From assembly GCA_964655355.1 (NCBI GenBank), contig CAZZMD010000004.1, positions 62,001-126,000 on the forward strand: 64,000 nt of DNA, in the 5' to 3' direction. This document shows, in pieces, positions 42,141 through 51,666 of this stretch. Source of the stretch: CALGDE01 sp964655355. Its GTDB lineage: Bacteria > Cyanobacteriota > Cyanobacteriia > CACIAM-69d. The notes under the pieces are model-generated. The model saw only the letters and a list, made by a program, of their open reading frames with translations. It did no database searches and was not told the DNA's origin. The translations under genes were made by a program, and so were the position numbers. How positions within the stretch are numbered: the stretch's first letter is position 1; the number at the start of each line of letters is the position of its first letter.

Positions 42141-44825
42141 ATGACAAGCCCTAGTACCGGCGGTTTCCTAGCATCACTTTCCCAGCCCGATCGGGTGGGT
42201 TTGCTGACGCAGCGGGTGAAAAATTTGCCCGTTTCGGAATTTGTCTGTTTGCTGGACTTTATCACCGCCGAATTTCAGCAGTCTCTCCAGGCCTTTGACC
42301 TGGTTAATAATGTTGCCCTGGAGCAAATCCTAGAGCAGATCATTGACGCCCTCACCTTCAAAATTGGGCAGGTGCTCCAGGCGGAATACACCACGATTTT
42401 TCTGGTTGAGGCAGATAAGGAACAGCTCTGGGCCAAGCTGCCCATGGACGTTCCCGCCCCTGCCCCATCGCCTGCACCATCGACAGATGCGCCCCCGGAT
42501 GCGTCCCCCCTGCAAGAGTTACGGGTTCCCTTGAATTTAGGGATCACGGGTCAAGCGGCGGTCACGGGTCAGGTACAAAATGTGACGGATGCGGCGAAAC
42601 ACCCCAAGTTCGAGGCGGCCATTGACGCCCTCGGCCACTTGAACGGTGCGGAGGTGCAGGCCCGACATTTATTATGCGTCCCCGTTCGCAGCAGTGGCGG
42701 GGCGATTGTGGCCGTCGTACAACTGCTGAATAAGGTGGGCAAGACACCTGCTGATGGTCATGCCGATGCCCCTGTCGATGTCGCCGCAAATGCGTTTGAT
42801 GATGAGGATGAGGAGCGGTTCCAGGAATTTGCCAATTCCATCGGCATTATTTTGGAAAGTTGTCAGTCGTTCCACACGGTGGCCCGTAATCAGCGGGGGG
42901 TGACCGCCTTGCTGAAGGCGATGACCTGCCTGTCCCAAACCCTGAATTTGGAAGGCACCCTACGGGTGGTGATGAAGGAAGCCTGTGATTTAATCCAGGC
43001 GGAGCATAGCAATTTTTTTCTTTACGATGCCGATCGCGATCGCCTGATTGAGGGCAATCCCCAGGGACGATATGCCAGCTCGCCCCGGATGCTTCCCCGC
43101 GATCGCGGCATTGTGGGCTATGTGGCCCGCACGGGACAGACGTTGAATATTAGCAATGTGGGCTTGGATGATCGGTTCGACCCGGCGGTGGATCAATGTC
43201 CAACGGGTCCCATTCGCAATGTTTTGTGTATGGCGGTGTCGAATCCGGAGGGCAAGCTGATTGGGGTCAGTCAGCTGATCAATCGGAAGCAAGGAAGTTT
43301 TAGTGCCTCCGATGAGGCCTTTTTGAAAGCGTTTAATATCCAGGCGGGGGTGGCCCTGGAAAATGCCCGCTTATTTGAAACGGTGTTGTTGGAGCAGCAA
43401 TATCAGCGGGATATTTTACGAAGCCTATCCAATGCGGTGATTTCCACCGATATGGAGGGCAAAATTGTCACCATTAATGTGGCAGCGCTGGAGCTATTGG
43501 GGTGCCCCGTGTCCCAGGAACGCGATCGCGTCAATGCCCATGAGGGAGTCTGGAAGCAAAAGCTAGTGGGGCGGCCCATCTGGGATATTTTGCCCCTCAA
43601 TAAATTATCGGATCGGTTGAATGACAGCCTGGGCTATGGGGCGCGATCCTATGTGCCCGAACAACCCCTAAGCCTGTTGTTGGCCCAGGATGAAGATGGC
43701 TATCCCGCCCTGGCCCAATTCCAAGGGGAATCCCTATGTTTATGGAATACCTCGTCTGATCCCGTGACGGATCCCCAGGTCCAGGAGCAGCTCCAAACCC
43801 TAGAGATGACGGTGAATGTGGCCATTACGCCCCTGACCAATCGGGAGGGGGATGTGCGGGGTGCCCTGGTGGTGTTGGAGGATATTAGTCGCGAAAAACG
43901 CCTCAAGGCCACCATGTATCGCTATATGCATCCCAAGGTGGCGGACCAGGCGATCGCCCTGGGGGACGAGTCCCTGATGGCGGGGGAGCGTAAGGACGTG
44001 ACGATCCTGTTTTCCGATATTCGGGGCTATACCACCCTGACGGAAAACCTAGGGGCGGCGGAGGTGGTGTCGCTGCTCAATACCTACTTCGGCACCATGG
44101 TGGAAGCGGTGTTTGAGTATGGGGGCACCCTGGATAAGTTTATTGGGGATGCGCTAATGGCAATCTTTGGCGCGCCCCTCCCCCTCACCGATGACCATGC
44201 TTGGATGGCCGTCGCCTGCGCCCTGGAAATGCGATCGCGGCTAAAGCAATTTAATCGCCGCCGTCAACTGCTGAACCAAACCCCCATCGAGATCGGCATC
44301 GGCGTTAGCTCCGGCGAAGTGGTGGTGGGCAATATCGGCTCCAACCGCCGCATGGATTACACGGCGATCGGCGATGCAGTCAACGTCAGCGCCCGCCTAG
44401 AAGCCCTCACAAAACAGTATGGCTGCGACATGATTATTAGCGAGTCCACCTATGCCCACTGTCGCGATCGCGTATGGGCGCGGGATTTGGACCAGGTACG
44501 GGTCAAAGGCAAAACCGAAGTCATCCGTATTTATGAGATTCTCGGTCTCAAAACCAAGCGCCTGTCCCGCACCCAGCAAGAATTCCTAGAGCGTTACCAC
44601 CTGGGCCGCCGCGCCTACGAAAACTACGAATTTCAGCGGGCGATGGTTCATTTTGCGGCCGCCCAGCAGCTTCGCCCCAAGGATCAAGGGGTCAAACTGC
44701 ACTTGGAACGAATCACCGCGGCCCTAGACTGCCCCCCCGCCGACCTGTGGGCCACCCCAAAAGCCGCCTCAAAATCAGACCAGACCCTATCCCGGTCCGG
44801 CCGATCAGCCACCTCTCGCCTATAA
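42141..44825 (+). CDS. GAF-GAF-PAS class III adenylate cyclase
   Basis: An 894-aa soluble enzyme making cAMP from ATP. GAF 1 (~55-240) and GAF 2 (~260-425, LEGTLRVVMKEACDLIQAEH) are followed by a PAS domain (~430-590, SLSNAVISTDMEGKIVTIN) and the cyclase domain (~615-805). Metal-binding aspartates are D626 (FSDIRGYT) and D670 (KFIGDALMAIFG). Lys666 together with the D in MDYTAIGDA are the residues that select adenine over guanine. The C-terminal ~90 residues are helical (YHLGRRAYENYEFQRAMVHF, TPR-like). GAF domains of such cyclases often bind cyclic nucleotides or a chromophore; the ligand here is unknown. Confidence 0.92.
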   Translation: MTSPSTGGFLASLSQPDRVGLLTQRVKNLPVSEFVCLLDFITAEFQQSLQAFDLVNNVALEQILEQIIDALTFKIGQVLQAEYTTIFLVEADKEQLWAKLPMDVPAPAPSPAPSTDAPPDASPLQELRVPLNLGITGQAAVTGQVQNVTDAAKHPKFEAAIDALGHLNGAEVQARHLLCVPVRSSGGAIVAVVQLLNKVGKTPADGHADAPVDVAANAFDDEDEERFQEFANSIGIILESCQSFHTVARNQRGVTALLKAMTCLSQTLNLEGTLRVVMKEACDLIQAEHSNFFLYDADRDRLIEGNPQGRYASSPRMLPRDRGIVGYVARTGQTLNISNVGLDDRFDPAVDQCPTGPIRNVLCMAVSNPEGKLIGVSQLINRKQGSFSASDEAFLKAFNIQAGVALENARLFETVLLEQQYQRDILRSLSNAVISTDMEGKIVTINVAALELLGCPVSQERDRVNAHEGVWKQKLVGRPIWDILPLNKLSDRLNDSLGYGARSYVPEQPLSLLLAQDEDGYPALAQFQGESLCLWNTSSDPVTDPQVQEQLQTLEMTVNVAITPLTNREGDVRGALVVLEDISREKRLKATMYRYMHPKVADQAIALGDESLMAGERKDVTILFSDIRGYTTLTENLGAAEVVSLLNTYFGTMVEAVFEYGGTLDKFIGDALMAIFGAPLPLTDDHAWMAVACALEMRSRLKQFNRRRQLLNQTPIEIGIGVSSGEVVVGNIGSNRRMDYTAIGDAVNVSARLEALTKQYGCDMIISESTYAHCRDRVWARDLDQVRVKGKTEVIRIYEILGLKTKRLSRTQQEFLERYHLGRRAYENYEFQRAMVHFAAAQQLRPKDQGVKLHLERITAALDCPPADLWATPKAASKSDQTLSRSGRSATSRL

Positions 44826-44960
44826 CCTCACCTACAACAATGGCGAGGCGATCGCCCAGGCCGCGCACCAATCCCACACCAATCACCCATCCCTTAGGGC
44901 ACCGTAGAGACGGACCTCGAGGCCCATCTCACAGCAAATTTCACCCCTAAACCGAGGTAC

Positions 44961-46739
44961 TTAGACTGGGGTCATTGCTTCCGAGGGTTGGGATTGAATC
45001 CCCGAGTAGACCTCGCCCTTCTGGGTATCCAGGGTAATAATGGCCCCTTCCCGGATCAGTGAGGTCGCATTCGCCACCCCCAACACCGCCGGAATATCCA
45101 GCGTCTTCGCAATCACCGCCGCATGGCCGTTCAAATCCGCATCCTCCGTAATAATGCCGGAGGCCCGCCGCAACGCTTCAATGCAATCTGCACTGGTAGA
45201 CGGCACCACCAGAATTTCCCCGGGGTTGAGATTGTTGGCATCCATCGTGGACTGGGCCACATGGGCGCGGCCGCTGACGGAGCCACTGCCCAATCCCTGT
45301 CCTTGCCCCAACACCGAGGTCACCACCTCTACCTTCACCAGGTCCGTCGATCCCGAGATCCCCTGGAGCGTTCCCGCCGTCATCACCACTAAATCCCCTT
45401 CCCGCACCAGACTTTGCTCCTGAGCCGACGCGATCGCCGCCTGGAAAGTTTGACTATAGGAATCCAAATCCAAGACCATCAATGGCCTCACCCCCCAGAC
45501 CAACTGCAACTGCCGCGCCACATGGACGTGGGGGGTAACGGCCAAAATCTGGGTACTGGGTCGGAATTTCGACACATTCCGCGCCGTTGCACCACTCTTG
45601 GTCAACGTCATAATTGCCGCCGCGGAAAGCTGTTCAGAGATGGTGCTGACCGCCTTCGAAATGGCATTGGGAATGGAATGGGTCACCCAATCGTGAGCGG
45701 GCCACATCCGTTCCCGCTCAATACGCTCAGCAATACGGGCCATGGTTGCGACCGCCTCCACGGGATATTCCCCAACCGCAGTTTCATTGGACAACATCAC
45801 CGCATCGGTCCCGTCGATAATGGCATTCGCCACATCCGAAATTTCCGCTCGGGTCGCCCGTGGGCTAGACACCATACTGTCCAACATCTGGGTGGCGGTG
45901 ATAATGGGAATCCCCAGCCGATTCGCGGTCCGAATCAACCGCTTCTGCAACACCGGCACATCCTCTGCGGGCAGCTCCACCCCCAGATCCCCTCGGGCCA
46001 CCATCACCCCATTACACAGGGAGAGGATCGCCTCCATCTGCTCGATCGCCTCATGCTTTTCAATCTTGGCAATCACCGGCACATTTTTTCCGGCCGCCGC
46101 AATCAGCTCGCGAATTTCCAACACATCCTGAGGGTTACGCACAAAACTAAGGGCAACCCAATCCACCCCCTGCTCCAACCCAAAGGCGAGATCCACCCGA
46201 TCCTTATCCGTCAGCGCCTTAATGGACAGGTAAACCCCGGGAAAATTCACCCCCTTGTTATTGGACAGGGGGCCGCCCACCACCGTCCGGCAGTGCAACG
46301 CTTCATTCTCCCGATCCACCGACTCCACCACCATTTCCACCCGGCCGTCATCCAGCAAAATGGTCGCCCCTGCGGGCACTTCCTCCGCCAGCTTGTCATA
46401 GGTGACGGAACTTTCCGTTTGGGTGCCGGGGATGCTGCGGCTGGTCAGGATAAACGGATCCCCATTCTTGAGGTGGATGGAGCCCCCTTCAAACCGACCC
46501 AGGCGAATTTTTGGCCCCTGCAAATCCTGCAAAATCGCAACGGGGCGATTGAGCTCAAAGGAAATCTGTCGGATGGTGCGAATATTCCGCTGGTGATCGG
46601 CGTGGGTACCGTGGGAAAAGTTGAGGCGCAAAGTGGTCGCCCCAGCTTCGATCAGGGCGCGCAGCACCTCGGGTTTACTGGTTGCCGGACCGATAGTGGC
46701 AACAATTTTGGTTCGGCGCGCGGAGGGTTGCGACTGCAT
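44961..46739 (-). CDS. pyk: Pyruvate kinase with C-terminal PEP-utiliser-like domain
   Basis: It makes pyruvate and ATP from phosphoenolpyruvate and ADP. The 592-aa protein has the N-terminal TKIVATIGPATSKPEVL and LRLNFSHGTH, the catalytic lysine block ALSFVRNPQD ... VIAKIEKHEAIEQM, and the signature MVARGDLGVELP. After the normal end (~residue 480) an extra ~100-residue swivelling phosphohistidine-type domain follows (TEDADLNGHAAVIAKTLDIPAV), as in many cyanobacterial and bacillus enzymes. The ATG at 46739 is chosen because the frame upstream (to 46901) has no coding character. A seven-unit 14-bp tandem repeat lies 144-244 nt upstream. Confidence 0.96.
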   Translation of the reverse strand: MQSQPSARRTKIVATIGPATSKPEVLRALIEAGATTLRLNFSHGTHADHQRNIRTIRQISFELNRPVAILQDLQGPKIRLGRFEGGSIHLKNGDPFILTSRSIPGTQTESSVTYDKLAEEVPAGATILLDDGRVEMVVESVDRENEALHCRTVVGGPLSNNKGVNFPGVYLSIKALTDKDRVDLAFGLEQGVDWVALSFVRNPQDVLEIRELIAAAGKNVPVIAKIEKHEAIEQMEAILSLCNGVMVARGDLGVELPAEDVPVLQKRLIRTANRLGIPIITATQMLDSMVSSPRATRAEISDVANAIIDGTDAVMLSNETAVGEYPVEAVATMARIAERIERERMWPAHDWVTHSIPNAISKAVSTISEQLSAAAIMTLTKSGATARNVSKFRPSTQILAVTPHVHVARQLQLVWGVRPLMVLDLDSYSQTFQAAIASAQEQSLVREGDLVVMTAGTLQGISGSTDLVKVEVVTSVLGQGQGLGSGSVSGRAHVAQSTMDANNLNPGEILVVPSTSADCIEALRRASGIITEDADLNGHAAVIAKTLDIPAVLGVANATSLIREGAIITLDTQKGEVYSGIQSQPSEAMTPV

Positions 46740-47227
46740 GAATTTTCCAAAAGCCAACGGGTATTTAAGATACCACTGCGCCTGCGTTTGTCTGGGAGAC
46801 GGGGCTGGGATGGGTCCAAGTTCCGTTTTTGTGGGACGCGCGGGGCAGAGGCAAGAAGCACAACGGGGGTCTATCACATGATTCCAGGGAATTGATCCCA
46901 AAGAACTGATCCCAGGGAATTGATCATCCCAGGGAATTGATCCCAGAGAACTGATTCTAGGGAGTTGCTCCCAGAGAGCCGGTCCTAAAGGAGCTATTTC
47001 AAAGCACCTGAAAACTTCAAGTCCCCTTGATGGGTGGTGTTAGATGCTGTCGATTATAGGATGCCGGGTCGGTTTTTCGATGGGAGGCGATCGCGGCGGA
47101 CAGGACTGGGGGGCGGTCCCCGGCGTAACTTAGTCCCCGTAACTTGGTACAACTAAGAGCGACTTGGCTCCGACAGGGCAGAGGTAAGCAGCGGGGCATG
47201 ACAGGAACAGGAACATCGGAGGGCCGT
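46740..47227. other. 488-bp divergent intergenic region
   Basis: Promoter space between pyk and the DUF3598 gene. It contains the 14-bp repeat array (46883-46983) and an imperfect 14-bp duplication GTAACTTAGTCCCC / GTAACTTGGTACAA (47125-47152). No gene or RNA is recognised. Confidence 0.55.
46883..46983. repeat. 14-bp unit repeated seven times upstream of pyk
   Basis: Units start at 46883, 46897, 46911, 46928, 46942, 46956 and 46970, with a 3-bp CAT insertion after the third. Consensus is CCCAGGGAATTGAT. Units 3 and 4 are identical, unit 1 differs by one base, units 2 and 5 by a few, and the last two are more degenerate. Confidence 0.95.
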
Positions 47228-48172
47228 ATGCGATCGCAGTGGGAGTGTTTGTTGGAGAACGAGGGGGATTGGTGGGGGGCCTTCGACCGGGTGGACGGGG
47301 AAGGGACGGTTCAGGCGGGCAATTTAAGTTTTACCCAGCTCAAAGCAACGCCGGATCGAAAGACCATCCATCAACAGGTGTTGCAGTTTGACCGTTCCAC
47401 CTATCCCCAATGGGAAGGGGTTGATAAAGCGGCAGCCCCATGGGAAGACTGGCCGACAGTGCGCGATATTCAGGTGACCTATCAGTCCGTGGGTCAGGGG
47501 CTGTTGCTGCTGGAGACGGGGGCGTTTTCCCAGGGGGCATTATTTGTTGGGCCCTATTCCGAGTTTGGGGCAGAGCTGGGGTTGAAGGTGGGCGATCGCC
47601 GGGTACGGCTGGTGCAGCGCTATGGGGTGCAAGGGGAAGCCATCGATCTAACCCTGATCCGCGAGGCCAATAGCCAACCTTGGTTTATTGAGGCGGGGAC
47701 CCCTAGGACGCCGGAGGAATTGCTGGGTGCCCTGGAGGGCCATTGGACCGGCACCGCCACCACGGTGTATCGGGATTTCCATTTCACCGTCAGCGACACA
47801 GCGTTGACCCTGGAGCGTAAGGGCGATCGCCTGAACCAGCGAACAACATTTCAGATGGGGGGGGCTCCCCGCACCATCACCTCCAGCGCCCGGATTGATG
47901 GTCCCGAACTCATTTTTGAGGACATTGGGCCGCGGGTAACGGTGTTGCTGCTGCCCGATGGCATTTCGTCCAATCGCCCGGATCAGCGCCCTTTCCGCAA
48001 ATCCTTCGGGATGGAGCTGGGGTGGATGACCTCGGATCGCGATCGCCAACGGCTCATCCGCCGCTACAACGAAAAAGGAGAATGGATCAGCCTCACCCTG
48101 ATCCAAGAAACGAAGCAGGATCGCCCGACGCGCTTAAGTGAACCCTCGATGGGGTGGTCACCCATTAGTTAA
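47228..48172 (+). CDS. DUF3598 family protein
   Basis: A 314-aa soluble protein of a cyanobacterial family with a lipocalin/calycin-like fold. Two half-modules are visible: the first opens SQWECLLENEGDWWGAF and ends in WFIEAG (~1-155), and the second opens LLGALEGHWTGTATTVY (~165-314). Repeated beta-strand patterns such as VRLVQRYGVQGEAIDLTLI and RLIRRYNEKGEWISLTLI occur at the end of each half, so the protein looks like an internal duplication. Start 47228 has GGAGGG just upstream; ATG 47198 is a possible alternative. Function is unknown; a ligand-binding role is inferred from fold only. Confidence 0.78.
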   Translation: MRSQWECLLENEGDWWGAFDRVDGEGTVQAGNLSFTQLKATPDRKTIHQQVLQFDRSTYPQWEGVDKAAAPWEDWPTVRDIQVTYQSVGQGLLLLETGAFSQGALFVGPYSEFGAELGLKVGDRRVRLVQRYGVQGEAIDLTLIREANSQPWFIEAGTPRTPEELLGALEGHWTGTATTVYRDFHFTVSDTALTLERKGDRLNQRTTFQMGGAPRTITSSARIDGPELIFEDIGPRVTVLLLPDGISSNRPDQRPFRKSFGMELGWMTSDRDRQRLIRRYNEKGEWISLTLIQETKQDRPTRLSEPSMGWSPIS

Positions 48173-48248
48173 CCGCGAGTTAATTGCCCATTGGTAAGCC
48201 GCTAAATGGCTCACCTCTGATCTGACCCCTGAGCTGACGTCTGATCGG

Positions 48249-49577
48249 TCAATCAATTGCCGAGGAAACCGAGGGAGCATTTTCAGGGGATGGGGATGGC
48301 CGGGGCGGAGAGGCGGAGTCAAATAAAATTTGGTTGTTGCGTACGGCCAAAAACCGCAGCCAGAGGGGACCAATGGTTTCCAAATCCCGCGCGGCCCGCA
48401 CCTGGATTTCCACCGGTTCCGTCTGCCGCTCCAGCCATAGCGCCAAACGCACCAGCCCATCCACCGTCAGCACCTGGGGCGTATCCACCAACATTCCCGC
48501 CCCGCTGACCCGAAATTGAGCTTGGGCAATCAACAACTCCAGGCGATCGCGAATTTCCCGCCGTTTCAACGCATCCACCCCAAAGGTGCTGCCCGTCAGC
48601 CGCTCCCCTTGGGGGAATAGGAGCCGATTGGGGACCACCTCCAAGCCAATCCGTACCGGCTCCTCCCCCAGTAAATAATTCGCCCCCGACAGCACCCGCA
48701 CCACATACTCCCGACCATCCTGCACCTCGGCGATCGCCTGCTCCAACTCCCCCCGATTGAGGCGCACCACCTGCGCCTCCCGTACCCCAGGACGAATAGC
48801 CTGCCCCGCCAATCGGTTTGCCACCACCAGCAATCGCTGAATCCCCTGACGGGCCTCCCGAGGCGATCGCACCTGAACCAGCCCCACCGTCAAAACCTGA
48901 CCCCGCCGTAGGGCCACATCGCCCCCCCGTAAATTCCTCGCCTCCTCCTCCAGCGATCGCACCTCCGCCGTGAGCTGCTGTAGCTCCCCCTGGGCAGACC
49001 GTAGCCGTTGCCCCACCGTCCGCAACTGCGACTCCCGCTGGGCGATCTGAGCCCCCTTGCGATCGCGGTCGACCTGTAGGCGCTGCAACTGTTGATCTAA
49101 CCGCCGCCGTTCCTGCCCCAGGCGCCGAATATCCCCCTGTAATGCCGCCGTCCGCTTCGACGCCTGAGCCAGTCGCTGGGACACCGCCGCCAACTGTTCC
49201 TGGGATCCCCGTAGGGTTTCCTGCGATCGCTCCAATTGCCCCTGGGTCACCCGCTGAGACGCCCGCAGCCGGTTCAAACTTTCCCCCACCTCCCGCTGGG
49301 CCATGCTTGCCCCGTCCAACTCCTCCCGTGCCTTCCTGAGCTGGGTTTGAACCTCCTCCAGCTCCAGGACCCCCAACAGCAAAATCAACCCCAGAGTCAA
49401 CGCCGAAATCACCCCCCCCGTGACAATGGTGATCACCGTCGCCGTCTGCCGAGGACGTAAATTAAACAGCCGCAGCCGCGCCTTACCCACACGGGACCCG
49501 AGGCGATCGCCCACCGTGGCAATCACCCCCCCCAGCACCACCGCTGCCAGAACAATTAGTACATATCCAAACGCCAT
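48249..49577 (-). CDS. DUF3084 membrane-anchored coiled-coil protein
   Basis: A 442-aa protein. Two N-terminal membrane helices (~2-21 and ~46-70) are followed by a long coiled coil (~75-215) rich in Gln, Arg, Leu and Glu (e.g. RASQRVTQGQLERSQETLRG), then a globular region (~220-420) with LRRGQVLTVGLVQV and VVPNRLLFPQGE. This layout is typical of the DUF3084 family found in cyanobacteria; I know of no assigned function. The start at ATG 49577 (MAFGYVLI) fits the family; the earlier open frame reaches back to 49742 through an 11-bp repeat series and is not credible. It shares strand with ntcA, 179 nt downstream of it. Confidence 0.82.
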   Translation of the reverse strand: MAFGYVLIVLAAVVLGGVIATVGDRLGSRVGKARLRLFNLRPRQTATVITIVTGGVISALTLGLILLLGVLELEEVQTQLRKAREELDGASMAQREVGESLNRLRASQRVTQGQLERSQETLRGSQEQLAAVSQRLAQASKRTAALQGDIRRLGQERRRLDQQLQRLQVDRDRKGAQIAQRESQLRTVGQRLRSAQGELQQLTAEVRSLEEEARNLRGGDVALRRGQVLTVGLVQVRSPREARQGIQRLLVVANRLAGQAIRPGVREAQVVRLNRGELEQAIAEVQDGREYVVRVLSGANYLLGEEPVRIGLEVVPNRLLFPQGERLTGSTFGVDALKRREIRDRLELLIAQAQFRVSGAGMLVDTPQVLTVDGLVRLALWLERQTEPVEIQVRAARDLETIGPLWLRFLAVRNNQILFDSASPPRPSPSPENAPSVSSAID

Positions 49578-49727
49578 GGACCGCCCATTACACGACATCT
49601 CCCCATGCAGGGCAGTGCGCCATTTCCCCGAGAGTCTTACCCCATAAGTCGCAGGGAGTGGCAGCAAAGTTTCGTTTCGTTTCAGGCTAATCCTAAGGCC
49701 CGAGGATCCCATCCGCCAAGATCCCGC

Positions 49728-49771
49728 GCAAACCTTATGCAAACCTTACGCAGACTTTATGCGAACTGATT
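49728..49771. repeat. 11-bp unit repeated about four times across the ntcA stop
   Basis: GCAAACCTTAT (49728-49738), GCAAACCTTAC (49739-49749), GCAGACTTTAT (49750-49760) and a degenerate GCGAACTGATT (49761-49771). The third unit contains the ntcA stop codon (49757-49759), and the fourth encodes its last residues. Confidence 0.75.
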
Positions 49772-50428
49772 GCTCAGGGCCACCGGATCGTGAACCGTAA
49801 TTTTCTTCTTCAAAATCGAAATCATCTCGCGATCGCGCAGATCCCCCAACAATCGCGTGACCGTCACTCGGGTGGATCCAATCGCCTCGGCGATCGCCTG
49901 GTGGGACAATTTCAGATCCACCGTCACCCCATCCGGGCTAGGGATGCCAAAATCCCGACACAAAATCAACAGAAAGCTCACCAGCCGCGACTCCATATCT
50001 CGGTGCGCCAGCGTCTCGATCATCATCTCCGTCTGCAAAATCCGCGACGACAACCCCCGCAGCATCACCATCGCCAGCTCCGGCTCCTCCTTCAGACTCT
50101 TCTCCATCTGCTCGATCGACACCGACAACAGCTCCACCGGCGTAAACGCCACCGAATGATAAAACCGGTCCGACTTATTCCCCGTCAACAGGGACAACAC
50201 CCCAAACACCGTATTCTCCCGCAGGAGCGCCACCGTAATCTCTTCCCCCGCCTCATACACCCGAGACAGCTTCACCGCCCCCTTCAGCAGAAAATAGACC
50301 CGCTCCGCGGGGTCCCCCGGGAAGAAAATCGTCTTCCCCCGCTCAAAGGACTCCACCACTGGCGGAAACGCTCCCCCACTCAACTGACGGAATACGGAGA
50401 GTAATGGTTGTTCGGAAGTTGCGGGCAT
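49757..50428 (-). CDS. ntcA: Global nitrogen regulator NtcA
   Basis: A CRP-family transcription factor that activates nitrogen-assimilation genes at GTA-N8-TAC sites when 2-oxoglutarate is high, with PipX as coactivator. The 223-aa protein shows the cyclic-nucleotide-like effector domain (IFFPGDPAERVYFLLKGAVKLSR, ~25-110), the dimerisation helix (SSRILQTEMMIETLAHRDM) and the DNA-reading helix-turn-helix LSHQAIAEAIGSTRVTVTRLLGDL near the C-terminus. Start at ATG 50428 (MPATSEQP); the earlier in-frame start is TTG. It is divergent from fabI. I could not find a convincing NtcA box in the 278-nt gap by eye, so autoregulation is not shown. Confidence 0.97.
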   Translation of the reverse strand: MPATSEQPLLSVFRQLSGGAFPPVVESFERGKTIFFPGDPAERVYFLLKGAVKLSRVYEAGEEITVALLRENTVFGVLSLLTGNKSDRFYHSVAFTPVELLSVSIEQMEKSLKEEPELAMVMLRGLSSRILQTEMMIETLAHRDMESRLVSFLLILCRDFGIPSPDGVTVDLKLSHQAIAEAIGSTRVTVTRLLGDLRDREMISILKKKITVHDPVALSNQFA

Positions 50429-50706
50429 CGATTCCAAGTCTTTCTCCCCAGCCAATAATTTTTGATTAGTCTTCGATCATCAAAAGCCTTAAACTGTCAT
50501 AGCTCAAGACGTTAACCGGCGGTCCCAGCATCCAACCATTGCCTATGCAGTGGGACACACCATCTCGGGAGCCATATCCAAAGATACCGTACCCGCCATC
50601 CGCCTCGAAAGACTGGCAAGGGAGGCGACTCAACGCTGGGGTCCTCGATCCAGATTCGGATCGCTGATTCGCCCACTAAACACTCGAACACTAAATAGTA
50701 GCCACC

Positions 50707-51483
50707 ATGCTGAATTTAACCGGAAAAAACGCATTAGTCACGGGAATCGCCAACAACCGTTCCATCGCCTGGGGCATTGCCCAGCAGCTCCATGCGGCCG
50801 GTGCCAACCTCGGTGTGACCTACCTCCCCGACGATAAGGGTAGATTTAAGGAAAAAGTCAGCAAGCTTGTGGAACCGCTCAACCCCTCGGTTTTTCTGCC
50901 CTGCAATGTGCAAGACGACGCCCAAATCGACGAAACCTTTGGTGCCATCAAAGAGCAGTGGGGACGCATTGATATTTTGATCCACTGCCTCGCCTTTGCC
51001 GGCAAAGACGAACTCACCGGCGACTACAGCAACACCAGTCGCGCCGGCTTCGCCCGTGCCCTGGACATTAGCGCCTTCTCCCTCAGCCGCCTCGCCGCCG
51101 CGGCCAAGCCTTTGATGACGGACGGAGGCAGCATTGTCACCCTGAGCTATCTAGGGGGCGTGCGGGTGATTCCGAACTACAACGTGATGGGGGTCGCCAA
51201 GTCAGCGCTGGAATGTAGTGTGCGCTATCTGGCTGCCGAAATGGGTCCCGCCAATATCCGCGTTAATGCCATTTCCGCCGGTCCCATTCGCACCTTAGCC
51301 TCTTCTGCGGTGGGCGGCATTTTGGACATGATTCACCACGTGGAAGAGGTGGCCCCCCTACGCCGCACCGTCACCCAAACGGAAGTGGGTAATGCGGCGG
51401 CATTCCTGTGCAGCGACCTGTCCAGCGGTGTCACCGGGCAAACCCTGTATGTGGACTCTGGCTACAACGTGATGGGTATGTAG
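50707..51483 (+). CDS. fabI: Enoyl-[acyl-carrier-protein] reductase (NADH), FabI
   Basis: It performs the last reduction in each cycle of type II fatty-acid synthesis. The 258-aa short-chain dehydrogenase fold has the FabI nucleotide motif GIANNRSIAWGIAQ in place of the usual TGxxxGIG. Catalytic residues are visible as Y148 (LSYLGG), Y158 and K165 (Y-x6-K: YNVMGVAK), followed by INVR-like NIRVNAISAGPIRTLAS. Length matches the family. It is divergent from ntcA. Downstream are two hairpins before the converging Gly/Pro-rich gene. Confidence 0.97.
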   Translation: MLNLTGKNALVTGIANNRSIAWGIAQQLHAAGANLGVTYLPDDKGRFKEKVSKLVEPLNPSVFLPCNVQDDAQIDETFGAIKEQWGRIDILIHCLAFAGKDELTGDYSNTSRAGFARALDISAFSLSRLAAAAKPLMTDGGSIVTLSYLGGVRVIPNYNVMGVAKSALECSVRYLAAEMGPANIRVNAISAGPIRTLASSAVGGILDMIHHVEEVAPLRRTVTQTEVGNAAAFLCSDLSSGVTGQTLYVDSGYNVMGM

Positions 51484-51571
51484 TGGGTCTCGAAAGGCTC
51501 TTTCCTTTAGCGTCTCCCAATGCCTGTCAAATCCCGTCCAAAGCGGGCGATCGCCGCATCAGAAACTCCAA

Positions 51572-51655
51572 AGGCCGCAGCGCTTTAAGAGAATTCCGGT
51601 GCGGCCTCTGCGGGAATAAAGCCTAGGCAGCCTATACCGCCACCTTTTGCCTAGG
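51572..51655. terminator. Two hairpins between convergent fabI and the Gly/Pro-rich gene
   Basis: Hairpin 1: AGGCCGCA (51572-51579) with TGCGGCCT (51600-51607). Hairpin 2: CCTAGGCA (51622-51629) with TGCCTAGG (51648-51655); read on the minus strand it is followed by TTTATT, so it suits the minus-strand gene. Confidence 0.55.
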
Positions 51656-51666
51656 GAAATCGGATC

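Noticed and set aside
45414..46895. 493-codon open frame on the plus strand
   Set aside because: It lies wholly antisense to pyk; His/Pro/Gly-rich translation without any motif is the usual mirror of a GC-rich gene's codon bias.
46883..46983. Possible CRISPR-like repeat
   Set aside because: 14-bp units abut without spacers; this is a simple tandem repeat.
50429..50706. NtcA autoregulatory box in the ntcA-fabI gap
   Set aside because: No GTA-N8-TAC with a properly placed -10 element could be found by eye; not reported as a site.
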